From: Dinoroseobacter sp039192165
GTDB taxonomy: Bacteria > Pseudomonadota > Alphaproteobacteria > Rhodobacterales > Rhodobacteraceae
NCBI GenBank assembly: GCA_039192165.1
Contig: JBCCXD010000002.1
Coordinates: 124,001 to 188,000 of the forward strand
Direction of reading: 5' to 3'
Length of the DNA stretch: 64,000 nucleotides
Positions 8,210 through 16,159 of this stretch are shown in pieces. The notes below the pieces were generated by a model, which saw only the letters and a list, made by a program, of their open reading frames with translations, was not told the origin of the DNA and did no database searches. Made by a program: the position numbers and the translations under genes. The stretch's first letter is position 1. Each line of letters starts with the position of its first letter.

Positions 8210-8515
8210 ATGGATGGCATCCTCCCCCAACTCCTCAAATTCGCGCTCCTGCTCGCCGCGGGCGCCGGAACACCCGGCGCGCTGATTGCGTGGTTTTTCG
8301 GCGGGCGCTGGGTCTGGCGGCTCTGGCTTGTCGTGATGGCGGGGATCGTCCTCTGGCTGATCTGGTTCTTCGGCCTCTCCGAGCGCTGCTGCCCCACGGG
8401 GATGGAGGGGCTCGCGCTTTTCATCTGGCCGCTTCTCGGGCTGGGCATCGGGGTGGGGTTGTGGCTGGGCTACGCTGTCGCGACGATCCTCAAGGATGGG
8501 ACTGGAAGGACATAG
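8210..8515 (+). CDS. Small polytopic membrane protein
   Basis: This 101-residue protein has three hydrophobic segments: about residues 8-30, 33-55 and 66-92. A short Cys-Cys-containing loop (SERCCPTG) lies between the second and third. It is GC-rich like the core genome. The start ATG has no strong Shine-Dalgarno. No family was recognised. A long opposite-strand frame over the same bases was judged a shadow, because this frame gives a coherent membrane protein. Confidence 0.5.
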   Translation: MDGILPQLLKFALLLAAGAGTPGALIAWFFGGRWVWRLWLVVMAGIVLWLIWFFGLSERCCPTGMEGLALFIWPLLGLGIGVGLWLGYAVATILKDGTGRT

Positions 8516-8560
8516 CGCCTCGAAAAAGCAGCGCCTTTGTACTGACCCAGCCCGTCGTTT

Positions 8561-8610
8561 GCGCTCCGGGCGCAATTTGCTTTCGGAGCGCCACGGGCGC
8601 CCCGGAGCGC
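8561..8610. repeat. GC-rich inverted repeat in a gap
   Basis: GCGCTCCGGGCGC (8561-8573) is matched in inverted orientation by GCGCCCCGGAGCGC (8597-8610), with one extra base. It lies in the ~200-bp gap after the small membrane gene and could act as a transcript end, though no T-run follows. Confidence 0.4.
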
Positions 8611-8711
8611 GCCATGGCCGCGACCGCACATTGCCCCAGATCAAAGCCCCCTCGCACCCCTTCCAGTATACTGCACATCAAAGACGCACCTAACGCGGAG
8701 GCGAGGTCACG

Positions 8712-8897
8712 ATGGTTCGGCTGGCATTCTATTTGTACTTCCCAACAGCGATCACGCTGGCAGGCTCGTTCGTGATCGCAGCGCTTTCGCTCGACCTGAC
8801 CGCGACCCGGCCCATCCTGATAGCTGCGGCGCTTGGGTTTGTGCTGGGCATCCCGGCCGCCTATATGGTCGCGCGGGAGATAACCAATCGCGGCTGA
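8712..8897 (+). CDS. Small two-helix membrane protein
   Basis: This 61-residue protein has two hydrophobic helices (about 5-26 and 32-54) joined by a short DLTATRP loop, ending in a polar EITNRG tail. A GGCGAGG sequence lies just upstream of the ATG. It resembles short conserved membrane proteins common in Rhodobacterales, but no function is known to me. Confidence 0.6.
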   Translation: MVRLAFYLYFPTAITLAGSFVIAALSLDLTATRPILIAAALGFVLGIPAAYMVAREITNRG

Positions 8898-8929
8898 GGT
8901 GGGCGGTTTGAACCAGGATGCGCGTTGCC

Positions 8930-9310
8930 TCAGGCGTCGTCTTTTTTTGCCGCATTCAAGACCTGTGCATGCGCCTCTGCATCGATATCTTTCAGAAGCT
9001 TCAGCGCCTTTTCCGCCCGCTCGCGCAGCTGCTGCCTCGCCGCCAGCTTGGTGTCTTCCATCTGCCCGACCTTCTCCTTGAGTTTCTTTATCGCTTTGGT
9101 CTGGGTCACCCCGTCCTGAGCACACAGCTCCAGCAACACATCCGTAAGCGCACCCAGCTGGTCGCCATAGCTCCAGACCTCCGTGATGATCTTGTATTCC
9201 AGTTCCGGATTGCCCTGCATCCGGGCGAACCAGCTCGTTTCAATGTCCTGTTTCACATCGCCTGACAGCGGGTATTCTATGGTGGGGGAAAAGTTCCAAT
9301 AGGGGAACAT
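8930..9310 (-). CDS. Conserved helical protein of unknown function
   Basis: Start ATG 9310 is preferred (GAGAGG about seven bases upstream, product beginning MFPYWNFSPTIEYPLSG); the frame to 9367 lacks support. The 126-residue product has a short aromatic head. A long, strongly helical and charged C-terminal half (about 75-120) is probably a coiled coil. It contains no transmembrane segment and no recognised catalytic motif. The aromatic head next to a helical rod suggests a membrane- or polymer-associated protein, but this is speculation. Confidence 0.6.
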   Translation of the reverse strand: MFPYWNFSPTIEYPLSGDVKQDIETSWFARMQGNPELEYKIITEVWSYGDQLGALTDVLLELCAQDGVTQTKAIKKLKEKVGQMEDTKLAARQQLRERAEKALKLLKDIDAEAHAQVLNAAKKDDA

Positions 9311-9472
9311 GGTCAACCTCTCGTTTGAAATGCCGAGACTCTGCCCGTTGGCGCGGGTACGGATCAAGCCTCAGCGACCGGCGCGCAACTGGTCTCGTCC
9401 CGCGCAAAGACCGCTCGCGTGGCCGACAGATGCTGACGCTTTGCTGACTTGGGGGCGACTGCAACTCTGGGG

Positions 9473-9865
9473 TTAGAACACCACCCCGCTGACAAGGCCG
9501 ATATTGGTATACGGTGTCATTTCGCCCGTACGCACCACGGCCACCGCATTTGCACTCCGGGTTTTGAAATCAGCATGCGATTCAAGCGACAAACTTGCCG
9601 GCAGAGACCTGTGCCGATCGACCAGCCGGTCGCGCCAGGTCGGATCACTCTCACTGGCGACCCAGGCGGTTTCAACTTGCAACTCGCGCAGTACGCTTGC
9701 CAAAACCTCTTCAAATCGCGGCACGTTTGCCGTGACAGCCAGGTCGATCCGAAGCACGCCCTTGGGGACCGGCAGGCCCGCATCCCCGATGACGAGCAGG
9801 TCCCCGTGCCCCATCTCCGCAATGACACGACTGAGTTCAGAATGAAGGAGCGTGGTTTTTTTCAT
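9473..9865 (-). CDS. rbsD: D-ribose pyranase (RbsD/FucU family)
   Basis: The 130-residue protein has the family length and hallmarks: an N-terminal LLHSELSRVIAEMGHGD with the catalytic His, then VIGDAGLPVP and RIDLAV. Near the end are ESHADFKTRSANAVAVVRTGEMTPYTN, split here for description, and LVSGVVF. It interconverts pyranose and furanose forms of ribose-like sugars. Its ATG directly follows the stop of the VOC gene, so the two are one transcript. No ribose transporter or kinase is nearby, so the true sugar is uncertain. Confidence 0.85.
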   Translation of the reverse strand: MKKTTLLHSELSRVIAEMGHGDLLVIGDAGLPVPKGVLRIDLAVTANVPRFEEVLASVLRELQVETAWVASESDPTWRDRLVDRHRSLPASLSLESHADFKTRSANAVAVVRTGEMTPYTNIGLVSGVVF

Positions 9866-10282
9866 TCAGATCTTCCCGTTGATTTCGATAAGATTGCCTT
9901 CCGGATCATTCACGTAGACATGCCTGAGCCCCGGAATCGCAAACTCACCCGTTACCGAGAAGGGTACGCCCGCAGCGGTCAGGCGGTCGATCACGGCCTG
10001 CAGATTGTCGACATGGAATGCCACATGCCCACCGACGCTGGGATTGTGAATCAGGTCGTTTTTCTCGGCGAACTCCGGATCCGGGGCGATCAGATGCAGT
10101 CCAGTGTGTCCCTCGCGCCCATCGGTCAGCAAAGCAAGCTTGTCTGGGTCGCCGGGCAGATACCCGCGCGAGGCCGGGAAAGCCCAGGGCTTTTCCTTCA
10201 TGCCGAGTATCTCGGTATAAAAGGCAGCGGTCTTTCGGACGTCCTTGGCTTGCAGGTTTACATGATGGATGGACCAAACCAT
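9866..10282 (-). CDS. VOC superfamily (glyoxalase/dioxygenase-like) protein
   Basis: The 138-residue single-domain protein shows the VOC pattern: IHHVNLQAKDVRKTAAFY at the start, a GLHLIAPDPEF middle strand, GGHVAFHVDNLQAVIDRL, and HVYVNDPEGNLIEI at the end. His near residue 7, His in GHVAF and Glu in LIEI are likely metal ligands. Members include glyoxalases, fosfomycin-type thiol transferases and ring-cleaving enzymes; the substrate cannot be read. It is the first gene of a pair with rbsD. A perfect 18-bp palindrome lies 55-72 bp upstream of its start. Confidence 0.8.
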   Translation of the reverse strand: MVWSIHHVNLQAKDVRKTAAFYTEILGMKEKPWAFPASRGYLPGDPDKLALLTDGREGHTGLHLIAPDPEFAEKNDLIHNPSVGGHVAFHVDNLQAVIDRLTAAGVPFSVTGEFAIPGLRHVYVNDPEGNLIEINGKI

Positions 10283-10336
10283 TGAAACACCTTCTGTTTA
10301 AGGAAGGATATCACGGTGGTTATTCCCGCAACACCC

Positions 10337-10354
10337 CAGGCGTTGCAACGCCTG
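10337..10354. promoter_or_regulatory. Perfect 18-bp palindrome, candidate operator
   Basis: CAGGCGTTGCAACGCCTG reads the same on both strands. It lies 55-72 bp upstream of the VOC gene start, where a dimeric regulator controlling VOC-rbsD could bind. LacI-family operators often have this central-CG or TTGCAA form, but no regulator gene is adjacent. Confidence 0.4.
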
Positions 10355-10411
10355 TGCGCCCGGTTGGCGGCTCTCTTTTGGAACCCCATGTGCGAGGGAA
10401 AGCATGGCGGT

Positions 10412-10434
10412 CGCGTGGTATCTGAAACCACGCG
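10412..10434. promoter_or_regulatory. 8-bp inverted repeat, candidate operator or hairpin
   Basis: CGCGTGGT (10412-10419) and ACCACGCG (10427-10434) are exact inverse complements around ATCTGAA. It could be a regulator site for either divergent unit. No T-run follows on either strand. Confidence 0.35.
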
Positions 10435-10698
10435 CGAAACAGCTTCTGATTGAATGTAAAAAACATCTGACACTTGTTCTGTGTCAAAGAATGGTCAATT
10501 GCGCTATGCTACTGCCTATCCGAGGCACGTCGCCCCCGCGATTCGCGGATAAGTGCTACCGGTGATGGGAGTGATGGGGGTGTCGCTTGCGGCACAAGTT
10601 GTCCCGGCTGGCTGAGCGGCGTGTCTCGTTTCCTGCAGCTCATCGATGCGGTCTGATGCAAATACGCGCAGCACCCACTTCTAAACAGGAGGTGCGCA

Positions 10699-11193
10699 AT
10701 GAAAACGACGGGCGGCTATTCGAAACAGCAGATCGTGTTGCATTGGGCAATCGTTGTCTTGGTTGCGCTGCAATTTGGATTGCACACCGGAATGGCAAAT
10801 GCATGGGATGTGGCCATCGCTGGAGGTGCTTTTGATCTCTCTACGCCGGTGGTTGCGCATTTCTCGATCGGAGGGCTTATTCTGGGCCTTATGATGTGGC
10901 GCTTTGCACTTCGTCAGGAACGCGGGGTTCCGCCGCCTTCTGATGCCGAACCCTACGCCTTCCAGAGGCTTGGGCACTTTGCCCATCTGGCGTTCTACGT
11001 GGTGCTAATCCTGCTACCTTTGACGGGTGGACTTGCCTGGGGCGCACAATCTGCCGTGCTTGGTCAGAGCCATGAAATCCTGAGATTTCTTTTGGGTTTC
11101 TTGATTCTTGGGCATGTGGGTGCCGTGATTTATCATCAACGCATTCTGAAATCAGGCCTCCTGCAGCGCATGACCAAGCCTGACCGCAACTAG
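10699..11193 (+). CDS. Cytochrome b561-type di-heme membrane protein
   Basis: The 164-residue protein has four hydrophobic helices. Histidines sit where b561/CybB proteins bind two hemes: VLHWAIV (helix 1), VVAHFSIGG (helix 2), LGHFAHLAFY (helix 3) and LGHVGAVIYH (helix 4). AGGAGG lies nine bases before the ATG. It probably passes electrons across or within the inner membrane, for example from quinol to a periplasmic acceptor or superoxide. It ends four bases inside the convergent hydrolase gene. Confidence 0.85.
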   Translation: MKTTGGYSKQQIVLHWAIVVLVALQFGLHTGMANAWDVAIAGGAFDLSTPVVAHFSIGGLILGLMMWRFALRQERGVPPPSDAEPYAFQRLGHFAHLAFYVVLILLPLTGGLAWGAQSAVLGQSHEILRFLLGFLILGHVGAVIYHQRILKSGLLQRMTKPDRN

Positions 11194-11957
11194 GTCCTAC
11201 TCAAAAAAGCCTGAACTTTCTCGATGAACGGCGCGGGTGACTCTGCGTGTACCCAGTGGCCCGCACCCTCGATCTCATCCAGGGTCGCATTTGGAAACAG
11301 GCTGAAGATTTTGGCGTGATGGTGCGGCTCAACGTAGTCGGACGCACCACCCGACAGAAAATAAGCTGGGCCGGAATAGACGCCCGATACCTCTGGAAAC
11401 CCAATGATCTTGTCCATTTCGGCGCGGAGCACAGGCAAGTTAAGACGCCAGCGCGGTGCCGCGCCACTTAGGTCGAGCGACTGAGTGAGAAAGGCGCGTG
11501 TCGGAAGGTCGGGGACCTGAGACTGCAGGGCTTGATCGACATCCCGGCGCATTTGCACCTTGCCCAGATCGACGCTTTCCATCGCGTCGATCATGGGTGT
11601 CTGCGTATGCCCGTAGGATGCCGGCGCGATGTCAACGATTACCAGCCGTGAGACCAGTTCAGGGCGGGTTAGGGCAAGCACCATGGCGGCCTTGCCACCC
11701 ATTGAATGCCCCAGCACATCAGCACGTTGGCCCTGCGCCTCAATGACGTCCGCAAGGTCGCTTGCAAGGTCCAGATAGCTGTGCGACGGCAAATGCGGGC
11801 TGTCGCCGTGATTGCGGACGTCAACCGATATGACATGTCGCGTTTTTGCCATCCGTTTGGCAATGGCGCCCCAGTTCTTTGCGGACCCAAATAGACCGTG
11901 AACGATGACCAAAGGGGTGCCGCTTTGTGCTTCTCCGTAAGAGATTAGGTTCAGCAT
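11190..11957 (-). CDS. Alpha/beta-hydrolase, YbfF/ABHD11-like esterase
   Basis: The 255-residue protein contains VIVHGLFGSAKNWG (oxyanion loop), RNHGDS, the nucleophile elbow GHSMGG and the catalytic GAGHWVHAE. The overall order and length match the YbfF-type acyl-ester or acyl-CoA esterases. A lid-like insertion lies between residues ~125 and 190. It is monocistronic as far as visible and converges with the cytochrome b561 gene. Confidence 0.85.
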   Translation of the reverse strand: MLNLISYGEAQSGTPLVIVHGLFGSAKNWGAIAKRMAKTRHVISVDVRNHGDSPHLPSHSYLDLASDLADVIEAQGQRADVLGHSMGGKAAMVLALTRPELVSRLVIVDIAPASYGHTQTPMIDAMESVDLGKVQMRRDVDQALQSQVPDLPTRAFLTQSLDLSGAAPRWRLNLPVLRAEMDKIIGFPEVSGVYSGPAYFLSGGASDYVEPHHHAKIFSLFPNATLDEIEGAGHWVHAESPAPFIEKVQAFLSRT

Positions 11958-12077
11958 ATTGGTTCCGGTATTGCGAACTGTTCCCGTCTGCTAGCGCAGC
12001 TACGGCCAGACCTCCAGCGCGGATCGCGCAGATGAGGTCTTGCACCGCAGGCCCGCGGCCCCGATTATCTGGCGGCT

Positions 12078-12455
12078 ATGAAACAGACCCGGCTGCTGAG
12101 TATTGAAGACATTCCAGACGCGAATATGCGCTTGGCGAAAGTCGCCTGTCAGAAGTTGCGAGTTGGCGGCGAGGGGCTTGATCCGGTCGTCAACCGTTCG
12201 AAAATGCCGGCGCGGCTGCGGCGCGAACTCGGATATGCGATGGAGGCCGAGGTCTGGCTTGGGGCCCCCAAGCTCGCCCGGCAAATTGACATGGAAAGGG
12301 TGCAACTGGCGCATGCGCGCGCGTGGAAGTACCTCGAAAAAGTCGATCCCAAGCGTGACCGGGAACGACGATGGCTCGGTATTGCAACCGTAACCATCGT
12401 CAACCTGACCATCTTCTTTAGTCTGCTGGCGATTTTTCTGCGCAGTCAGATGTAG
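12078..12455 (+). CDS. Tail-anchored hypothetical protein
   Basis: This 125-residue protein has a charged, helical N-terminal ~95 residues and a single C-terminal hydrophobic helix (about 100-120, IATVTIVNLTIFFSLLAIF). It therefore looks like a membrane-tethered cytosolic protein. The ribosome site is weak. No family was recognised. It converges with glyA, 31 bp away. Confidence 0.55.
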   Translation: MKQTRLLSIEDIPDANMRLAKVACQKLRVGGEGLDPVVNRSKMPARLRRELGYAMEAEVWLGAPKLARQIDMERVQLAHARAWKYLEKVDPKRDRERRWLGIATVTIVNLTIFFSLLAIFLRSQM

Positions 12456-12486
12456 AGCTGATGCGAACGCGCCGCCCCAATTATCC

Positions 12487-13782
12487 TCAGAGGTTCGGAT
12501 AGACCGGAAAGCGACCGCACAGCTCCAGCACTTCTGTGCGAACGGCTGCCTCAACTTCGGCGTTGGCATCCTCGCCGTTTGCGGCAAGCCCGTCCGTGAC
12601 CCGTACAATCCAGTCCGCAATCTGACGGAACTCAGGTTCGCCAAAACCACGCGTGGTGCCGGCAGGGGATCCAAGACGCACGCCGCTCGTGATCATTGGT
12701 TTTTCTGTATCGAACGGGATGCCGTTTTTATTGCAGGTGATATGCGCGCGCCCCAGTGCCTTTTCGGTGGCGTTGCCCTTTACGCCCTTCGGGCGCAGGT
12801 CTACCAGCAGGACGTGTGTATCGGTGCCGCCGGTAACGATATCGAGCCCGCCCTTCATCAACTGGTCTCCCAGCGCCTGGGCATTTTTGATGACCTGCGT
12901 CTGATAGTCTTTGAATTCTGGGCGCAATGCCTCGCCGAACGCAACCGCCTTGCCCGCGATAACGTGCATGAGTGGCCCGCCCTGAATACCGGGGAAAATC
13001 GCCGAGTTGAACTTTTTTGCCAAAGCTTCGTCGTTGGTCAGGATCATGCCACCGCGGGGACCTCTGAGAGTTTTGTGGGTGGTTGTCGTGGCGACATGCG
13101 CATGCGGGAAAGGCGAGGGGTAGAGGCCCGCGGCCACGAGCCCCGCGAAATGAGCCATATCCACCAAAAGATACGCGCCCACGCTGTCGGCGATTTCGCG
13201 CATTTTGGCGAAATCAATGATCCTTGGAATGGCGGAGCCGCCTGCAATGATCAGCTTTGGTTTATGCTCTGCAGTCAGCTCCGCTACCTGATCATAGTCG
13301 AGCTCAAGATCCTGTTTCCGCACACCGTACTGTATCGCGTTAAACCACTTGCCGGACTGGTTCGGTTTGGCGCCGTGGGTCAGATGGCCACCCGCATCGA
13401 GGCTCATACCCAAAATGGTGTCGCCGGGTTGTAGTAACGCAGTGAACACGCCCTGGTTTGCCTGACTGCCAGAGTTCGGCTGTACATTGGCATACTCGCA
13501 ATTGAAGAGCTGCTTGGCCCGGTCAATCGCAAGGTTCTCCGCGATATCTACATACTGACAACCTCCATAGTATCGACGGCCGGGATAGCCCTCGGCGTAC
13601 TTGTTGGTCATTACGGAGCCTTGCGCTTCCATCACAGCTGCAGAGACAATGTTCTCAGACGCGATCAGCTCGATCTCGTCTCGTTGACGGCCAAGCTCTT
13701 TTGTGATCGCGTCGTGCAACTCGGCATCACGTGTCGCCAGCGTCTCGGTAAAAAATCCATTGTCGCGATGGGGGGCATTCAT
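12487..13782 (-). CDS. glyA: Serine hydroxymethyltransferase
   Basis: The start is set at ATG 13782 (product MNAPHRDNGFF), where AGGAG lies about eight bases upstream; the frame stays open to 14067 but that extension is Arg-rich shadow sequence overlapping nadK. The 431-residue enzyme carries ELIASENIVS, the substrate/PLP loop YAEGYPGRRYYGG and the PLP lysine in TTTTHKTLRGPRGG (K237). It converts serine and tetrahydrofolate to glycine and methylene-tetrahydrofolate in the cytosol. No riboswitch-like leader was recognised in the 200-bp gap to nadK. Confidence 0.97.
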   Translation of the reverse strand: MNAPHRDNGFFTETLATRDAELHDAITKELGRQRDEIELIASENIVSAAVMEAQGSVMTNKYAEGYPGRRYYGGCQYVDIAENLAIDRAKQLFNCEYANVQPNSGSQANQGVFTALLQPGDTILGMSLDAGGHLTHGAKPNQSGKWFNAIQYGVRKQDLELDYDQVAELTAEHKPKLIIAGGSAIPRIIDFAKMREIADSVGAYLLVDMAHFAGLVAAGLYPSPFPHAHVATTTTHKTLRGPRGGMILTNDEALAKKFNSAIFPGIQGGPLMHVIAGKAVAFGEALRPEFKDYQTQVIKNAQALGDQLMKGGLDIVTGGTDTHVLLVDLRPKGVKGNATEKALGRAHITCNKNGIPFDTEKPMITSGVRLGSPAGTTRGFGEPEFRQIADWIVRVTDGLAANGEDANAEVEAAVRTEVLELCGRFPVYPNL

Positions 13783-13983
13783 TGTGGCAGCTCCTGTCGT
13801 CTGGGTAGGGGGCTCAGGGCGATTTGCCCGAGGTCTTCGACGGTGTCGTAGCCGATCGTGGCGGGCGTCGAAAGCCTTGAATGGCGGTTTTGCTCTGGAT
13901 TTCCGATTTGCGTTGTACGATGCGAGGGGGCTTGTGTTTCGATCCGCGTCAGGCGAACACTTTCGGAAACGAAAGGCTCCACC

Positions 13984-14751
13984 ATGCAACCGCGTGAAAA
14001 GATTGCGTTTATGGCCAGCACCGCGCCTATCGCGCAGGAGGCGCAAAAAGCTTTGTCCAAAGTGCATGGGACATTCTCACCCGAAGAGTCGGACGTGATT
14101 GTCGCGCTCGGCGGGGACGGCTTCATGCTGCAAACTCTCCATGGCACCCAGGATCTGGACAAGCCAGTCTACGGGATGAATTGCGGGACCGTGGGCTTCC
14201 TGATGAATGAGTATGCCGAATCCAGCCTTTTGCAGCGGCTGGAAGAAGCGTCCGAAGAGGTCATCAACCCACTTCATATGAGGGCGATTGGCAGCGACGG
14301 AAAAGTGCACGAGGCGCTCGCAATTAATGAGGTCTCCTTGCTGAGGGCGGGCGCCCAGGCTGCAAAGCTACGTATATCTGTCGACGGAAAGGTTCGCATG
14401 GATGAGCTGGTTTGTGATGGCGCACTCGTTGCGACGCCTGCCGGCTCGACGGCTTACAACTACTCCTCTCACGGTCCGATACTTCCGATCGGGTCCGATG
14501 TACTCGCCCTGACAGCTATGTCTGCTTTTCGGCCAAGACGCTGGCGTGGGGCGCTTTTGCCTAAATCTGCAAAAGTACGTTTTGATGTGCTGGAGCCTTC
14601 TAAACGGCCCGTTATGGCAGATGCGGACAGCCGATCAAACCATGGGGTCATTTCGGTCGAAATCCGTTCAGAACCCTCGGTGCGTCATCGCATCCTTTTC
14701 GATCCCGGCCATGGGCTGGAGGAGCGGCTGATCCGCGAGCAATTCGTCTAG
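13984..14751 (+). CDS. nadK: NAD kinase
   Basis: ATG 13984 with GAAAGG upstream gives a 255-residue protein, the usual bacterial length; the longer frame from 13858 is not supported. It shows VALGGDGFML (residues 40-49, catalytic GGDG), the GMNCGTVGFL strand and NEV. TPAGSTAYN is the ATP/NAD-binding signature. It phosphorylates NAD to NADP. It is divergent from glyA and ends four bases before the convergent response-regulator gene. Confidence 0.95.
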   Translation: MQPREKIAFMASTAPIAQEAQKALSKVHGTFSPEESDVIVALGGDGFMLQTLHGTQDLDKPVYGMNCGTVGFLMNEYAESSLLQRLEEASEEVINPLHMRAIGSDGKVHEALAINEVSLLRAGAQAAKLRISVDGKVRMDELVCDGALVATPAGSTAYNYSSHGPILPIGSDVLALTAMSAFRPRRWRGALLPKSAKVRFDVLEPSKRPVMADADSRSNHGVISVEIRSEPSVRHRILFDPGHGLEERLIREQFV

Positions 14752-14755
14752 CGGG

Positions 14756-16159
14756 TTATTCGGCTGCGGACCGTGTCCAGCTTTCGCGCTTTCGATAAAT
14801 CGTGGACGGGGACAGGTCGAGAACGCGCGCCGCTTTGGTGACCGAGCCGTCATATTGCGCGATTGTCTGTTCAATCACGATCCGCTCAACTTCGGCCATG
14901 GTCCGCCCGACAAGTCCGTTGAGGTTTCCCGAGGTCTCGGTCGCCGAACGGGACAAGCCGTTGTCGTGCCAGGTGTTGTGGGCCAGTTCTTCGTGGTCGT
15001 GAAGTATTTCGAGCGGCAACATGTTTTTGGCCACCAGCGGGCCGGTGTTGAGAATGACGATGTTCCGAATGACGTTTAGCAGCTGGCGGACATTTCCTGG
15101 CCAGGGCAGCTCGCGAAACAAGCTTTCGACATCCTGTGTCAGGCCAGTAAACTGACCATTTTCCTCTGTGCTGAGGCGCCTAAGCGCGTCGCGGGCGATT
15201 TCGATTACATCGTCTTTGCGGTCGCGGAGCGGTGGAAGATGGATCGGAACAACCTGTAGCCTGTAGTACAGATCTTCGCGGAAACGTCCCTCTTTGACTT
15301 CAACTAAGGGATCGCGGTTGGTCGCACAAATGATCCGGACATTCACTTTGCGCGGGCGGCTCGCGCCAACGGGCTGGATCGTTGAGGTCTGGAGAAACCG
15401 CAGGAGTTTGGTTTGCAGCTTGAGATCCATTTCGCAGATCTCATCCAGAAATAGCGTGCCTCCGTCAGCCGCAGCGGCGGCGCCGATCTTGTCGTTTATT
15501 GCGCCAGTGAATGAGCCCCGTAAGTGTCCGAATACCTCGGACTCAAGAAGGTCGCGGGGGATCGCGCCGCAATTGAGTGGAATGAAGGGGCGATCTGCCC
15601 GCGCTGAACTGTCATGGATCGCCTGCGCGCACACTTCCTTGCCCGTGCCACTCTCGCCCGTGATGAACACGGTCGCCATCGAGCGGCTGACCGAGTCAAT
15701 CCTGCGATAGACCTCGCGCATGGCGTCCGAGCGGCCTATGAAACCGTGATGAGAAACGCCGCCCTCAAGAGCCGGGTCTTCCGTGACGCGCGTGCCCTCA
15801 ACAAAAGCGTTTTCCACCGCCGCCACGAACCGCACCTCGTCGAAAGGCTTCACAAGAAAATCGTGTGCGCCGGCCCGCATGGCTTCGACCGCTCGGTTTA
15901 TCGACCCGTTTGCGGTGATCACGATGACCTGCGTATCCGGCGCCTCGGCAAGAAAGTTTTGCATCAGTGCCAGACCATCCCGGTCAGGGAGCATCAGGTC
16001 CAGGACAACAACGCGCGGCCGGATCTTGTCGAACAGACGAGCGCCTTCTTCTGCCGTACCTGCCGCGTGCACAGTCAGGCCAGCTCCCTTTAGCAACGCC
16101 TCATAGACCATTTGCAACGAGGGCGTGTCTTCAATCAGCAGAGTGTCGCTGTGTTTCAT
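14756..16159 (-). CDS. Sigma-54-type (NtrC-family) response regulator with GSFTGA loop
   Basis: The 467-residue protein has a receiver domain (phospho-acceptor D54, K104). An AAA+ domain follows, with Walker A GESGTGKE (168-175) and Walker B GGTLFLDE (233-240). A Fis-like C-terminal helix-turn-helix (about 437-460) ends the protein. The loop that normally reads GAFTGA and touches sigma-54 reads GSFTGA (215-220), so sigma-54 engagement may be altered. Its ATG overlaps the stop of the upstream hybrid kinase by four bases (ATGA). That overlap makes the kinase its likely phosphate donor. Layout is LuxO-like, but orthology is not established. Confidence 0.9.
   Translation of the reverse strand: MKHSDTLLIEDTPSLQMVYEALLKGAGLTVHAAGTAEEGARLFDKIRPRVVVLDLMLPDRDGLALMQNFLAEAPDTQVIVITANGSINRAVEAMRAGAHDFLVKPFDEVRFVAAVENAFVEGTRVTEDPALEGGVSHHGFIGRSDAMREVYRRIDSVSRSMATVFITGESGTGKEVCAQAIHDSSARADRPFIPLNCGAIPRDLLESEVFGHLRGSFTGAINDKIGAAAAADGGTLFLDEICEMDLKLQTKLLRFLQTSTIQPVGASRPRKVNVRIICATNRDPLVEVKEGRFREDLYYRLQVVPIHLPPLRDRKDDVIEIARDALRRLSTEENGQFTGLTQDVESLFRELPWPGNVRQLLNVIRNIVILNTGPLVAKNMLPLEILHDHEELAHNTWHDNGLSRSATETSGNLNGLVGRTMAEVERIVIEQTIAQYDGSVTKAARVLDLSPSTIYRKRESWTRSAAE

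Larger units (their letters stand above)
10283..10698. other. Intergenic region with two inverted repeats, between divergent genes
   Basis: This 416-bp region lies between the minus-strand VOC-rbsD pair and the plus-strand cytochrome b561 gene. Small frames here lack ribosome sites and protein-like composition. It carries a perfect 18-bp palindrome (10337-10354) and an 8-bp inverted repeat with a 7-base loop (10412-10434). No confident promoter was found. Confidence 0.5.

Noticed and set aside
10474..10656. 60-codon frame before cytochrome b561
   Set aside because: No Shine-Dalgarno and no protein-like pattern; it lies in a gap rich in regulatory-type repeats.
13783..14067. N-terminal extension of glyA
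   Set aside because: The extra 95 codons are Arg-rich, overlap nadK, and the Shine-Dalgarno and conserved start point to ATG 13782.
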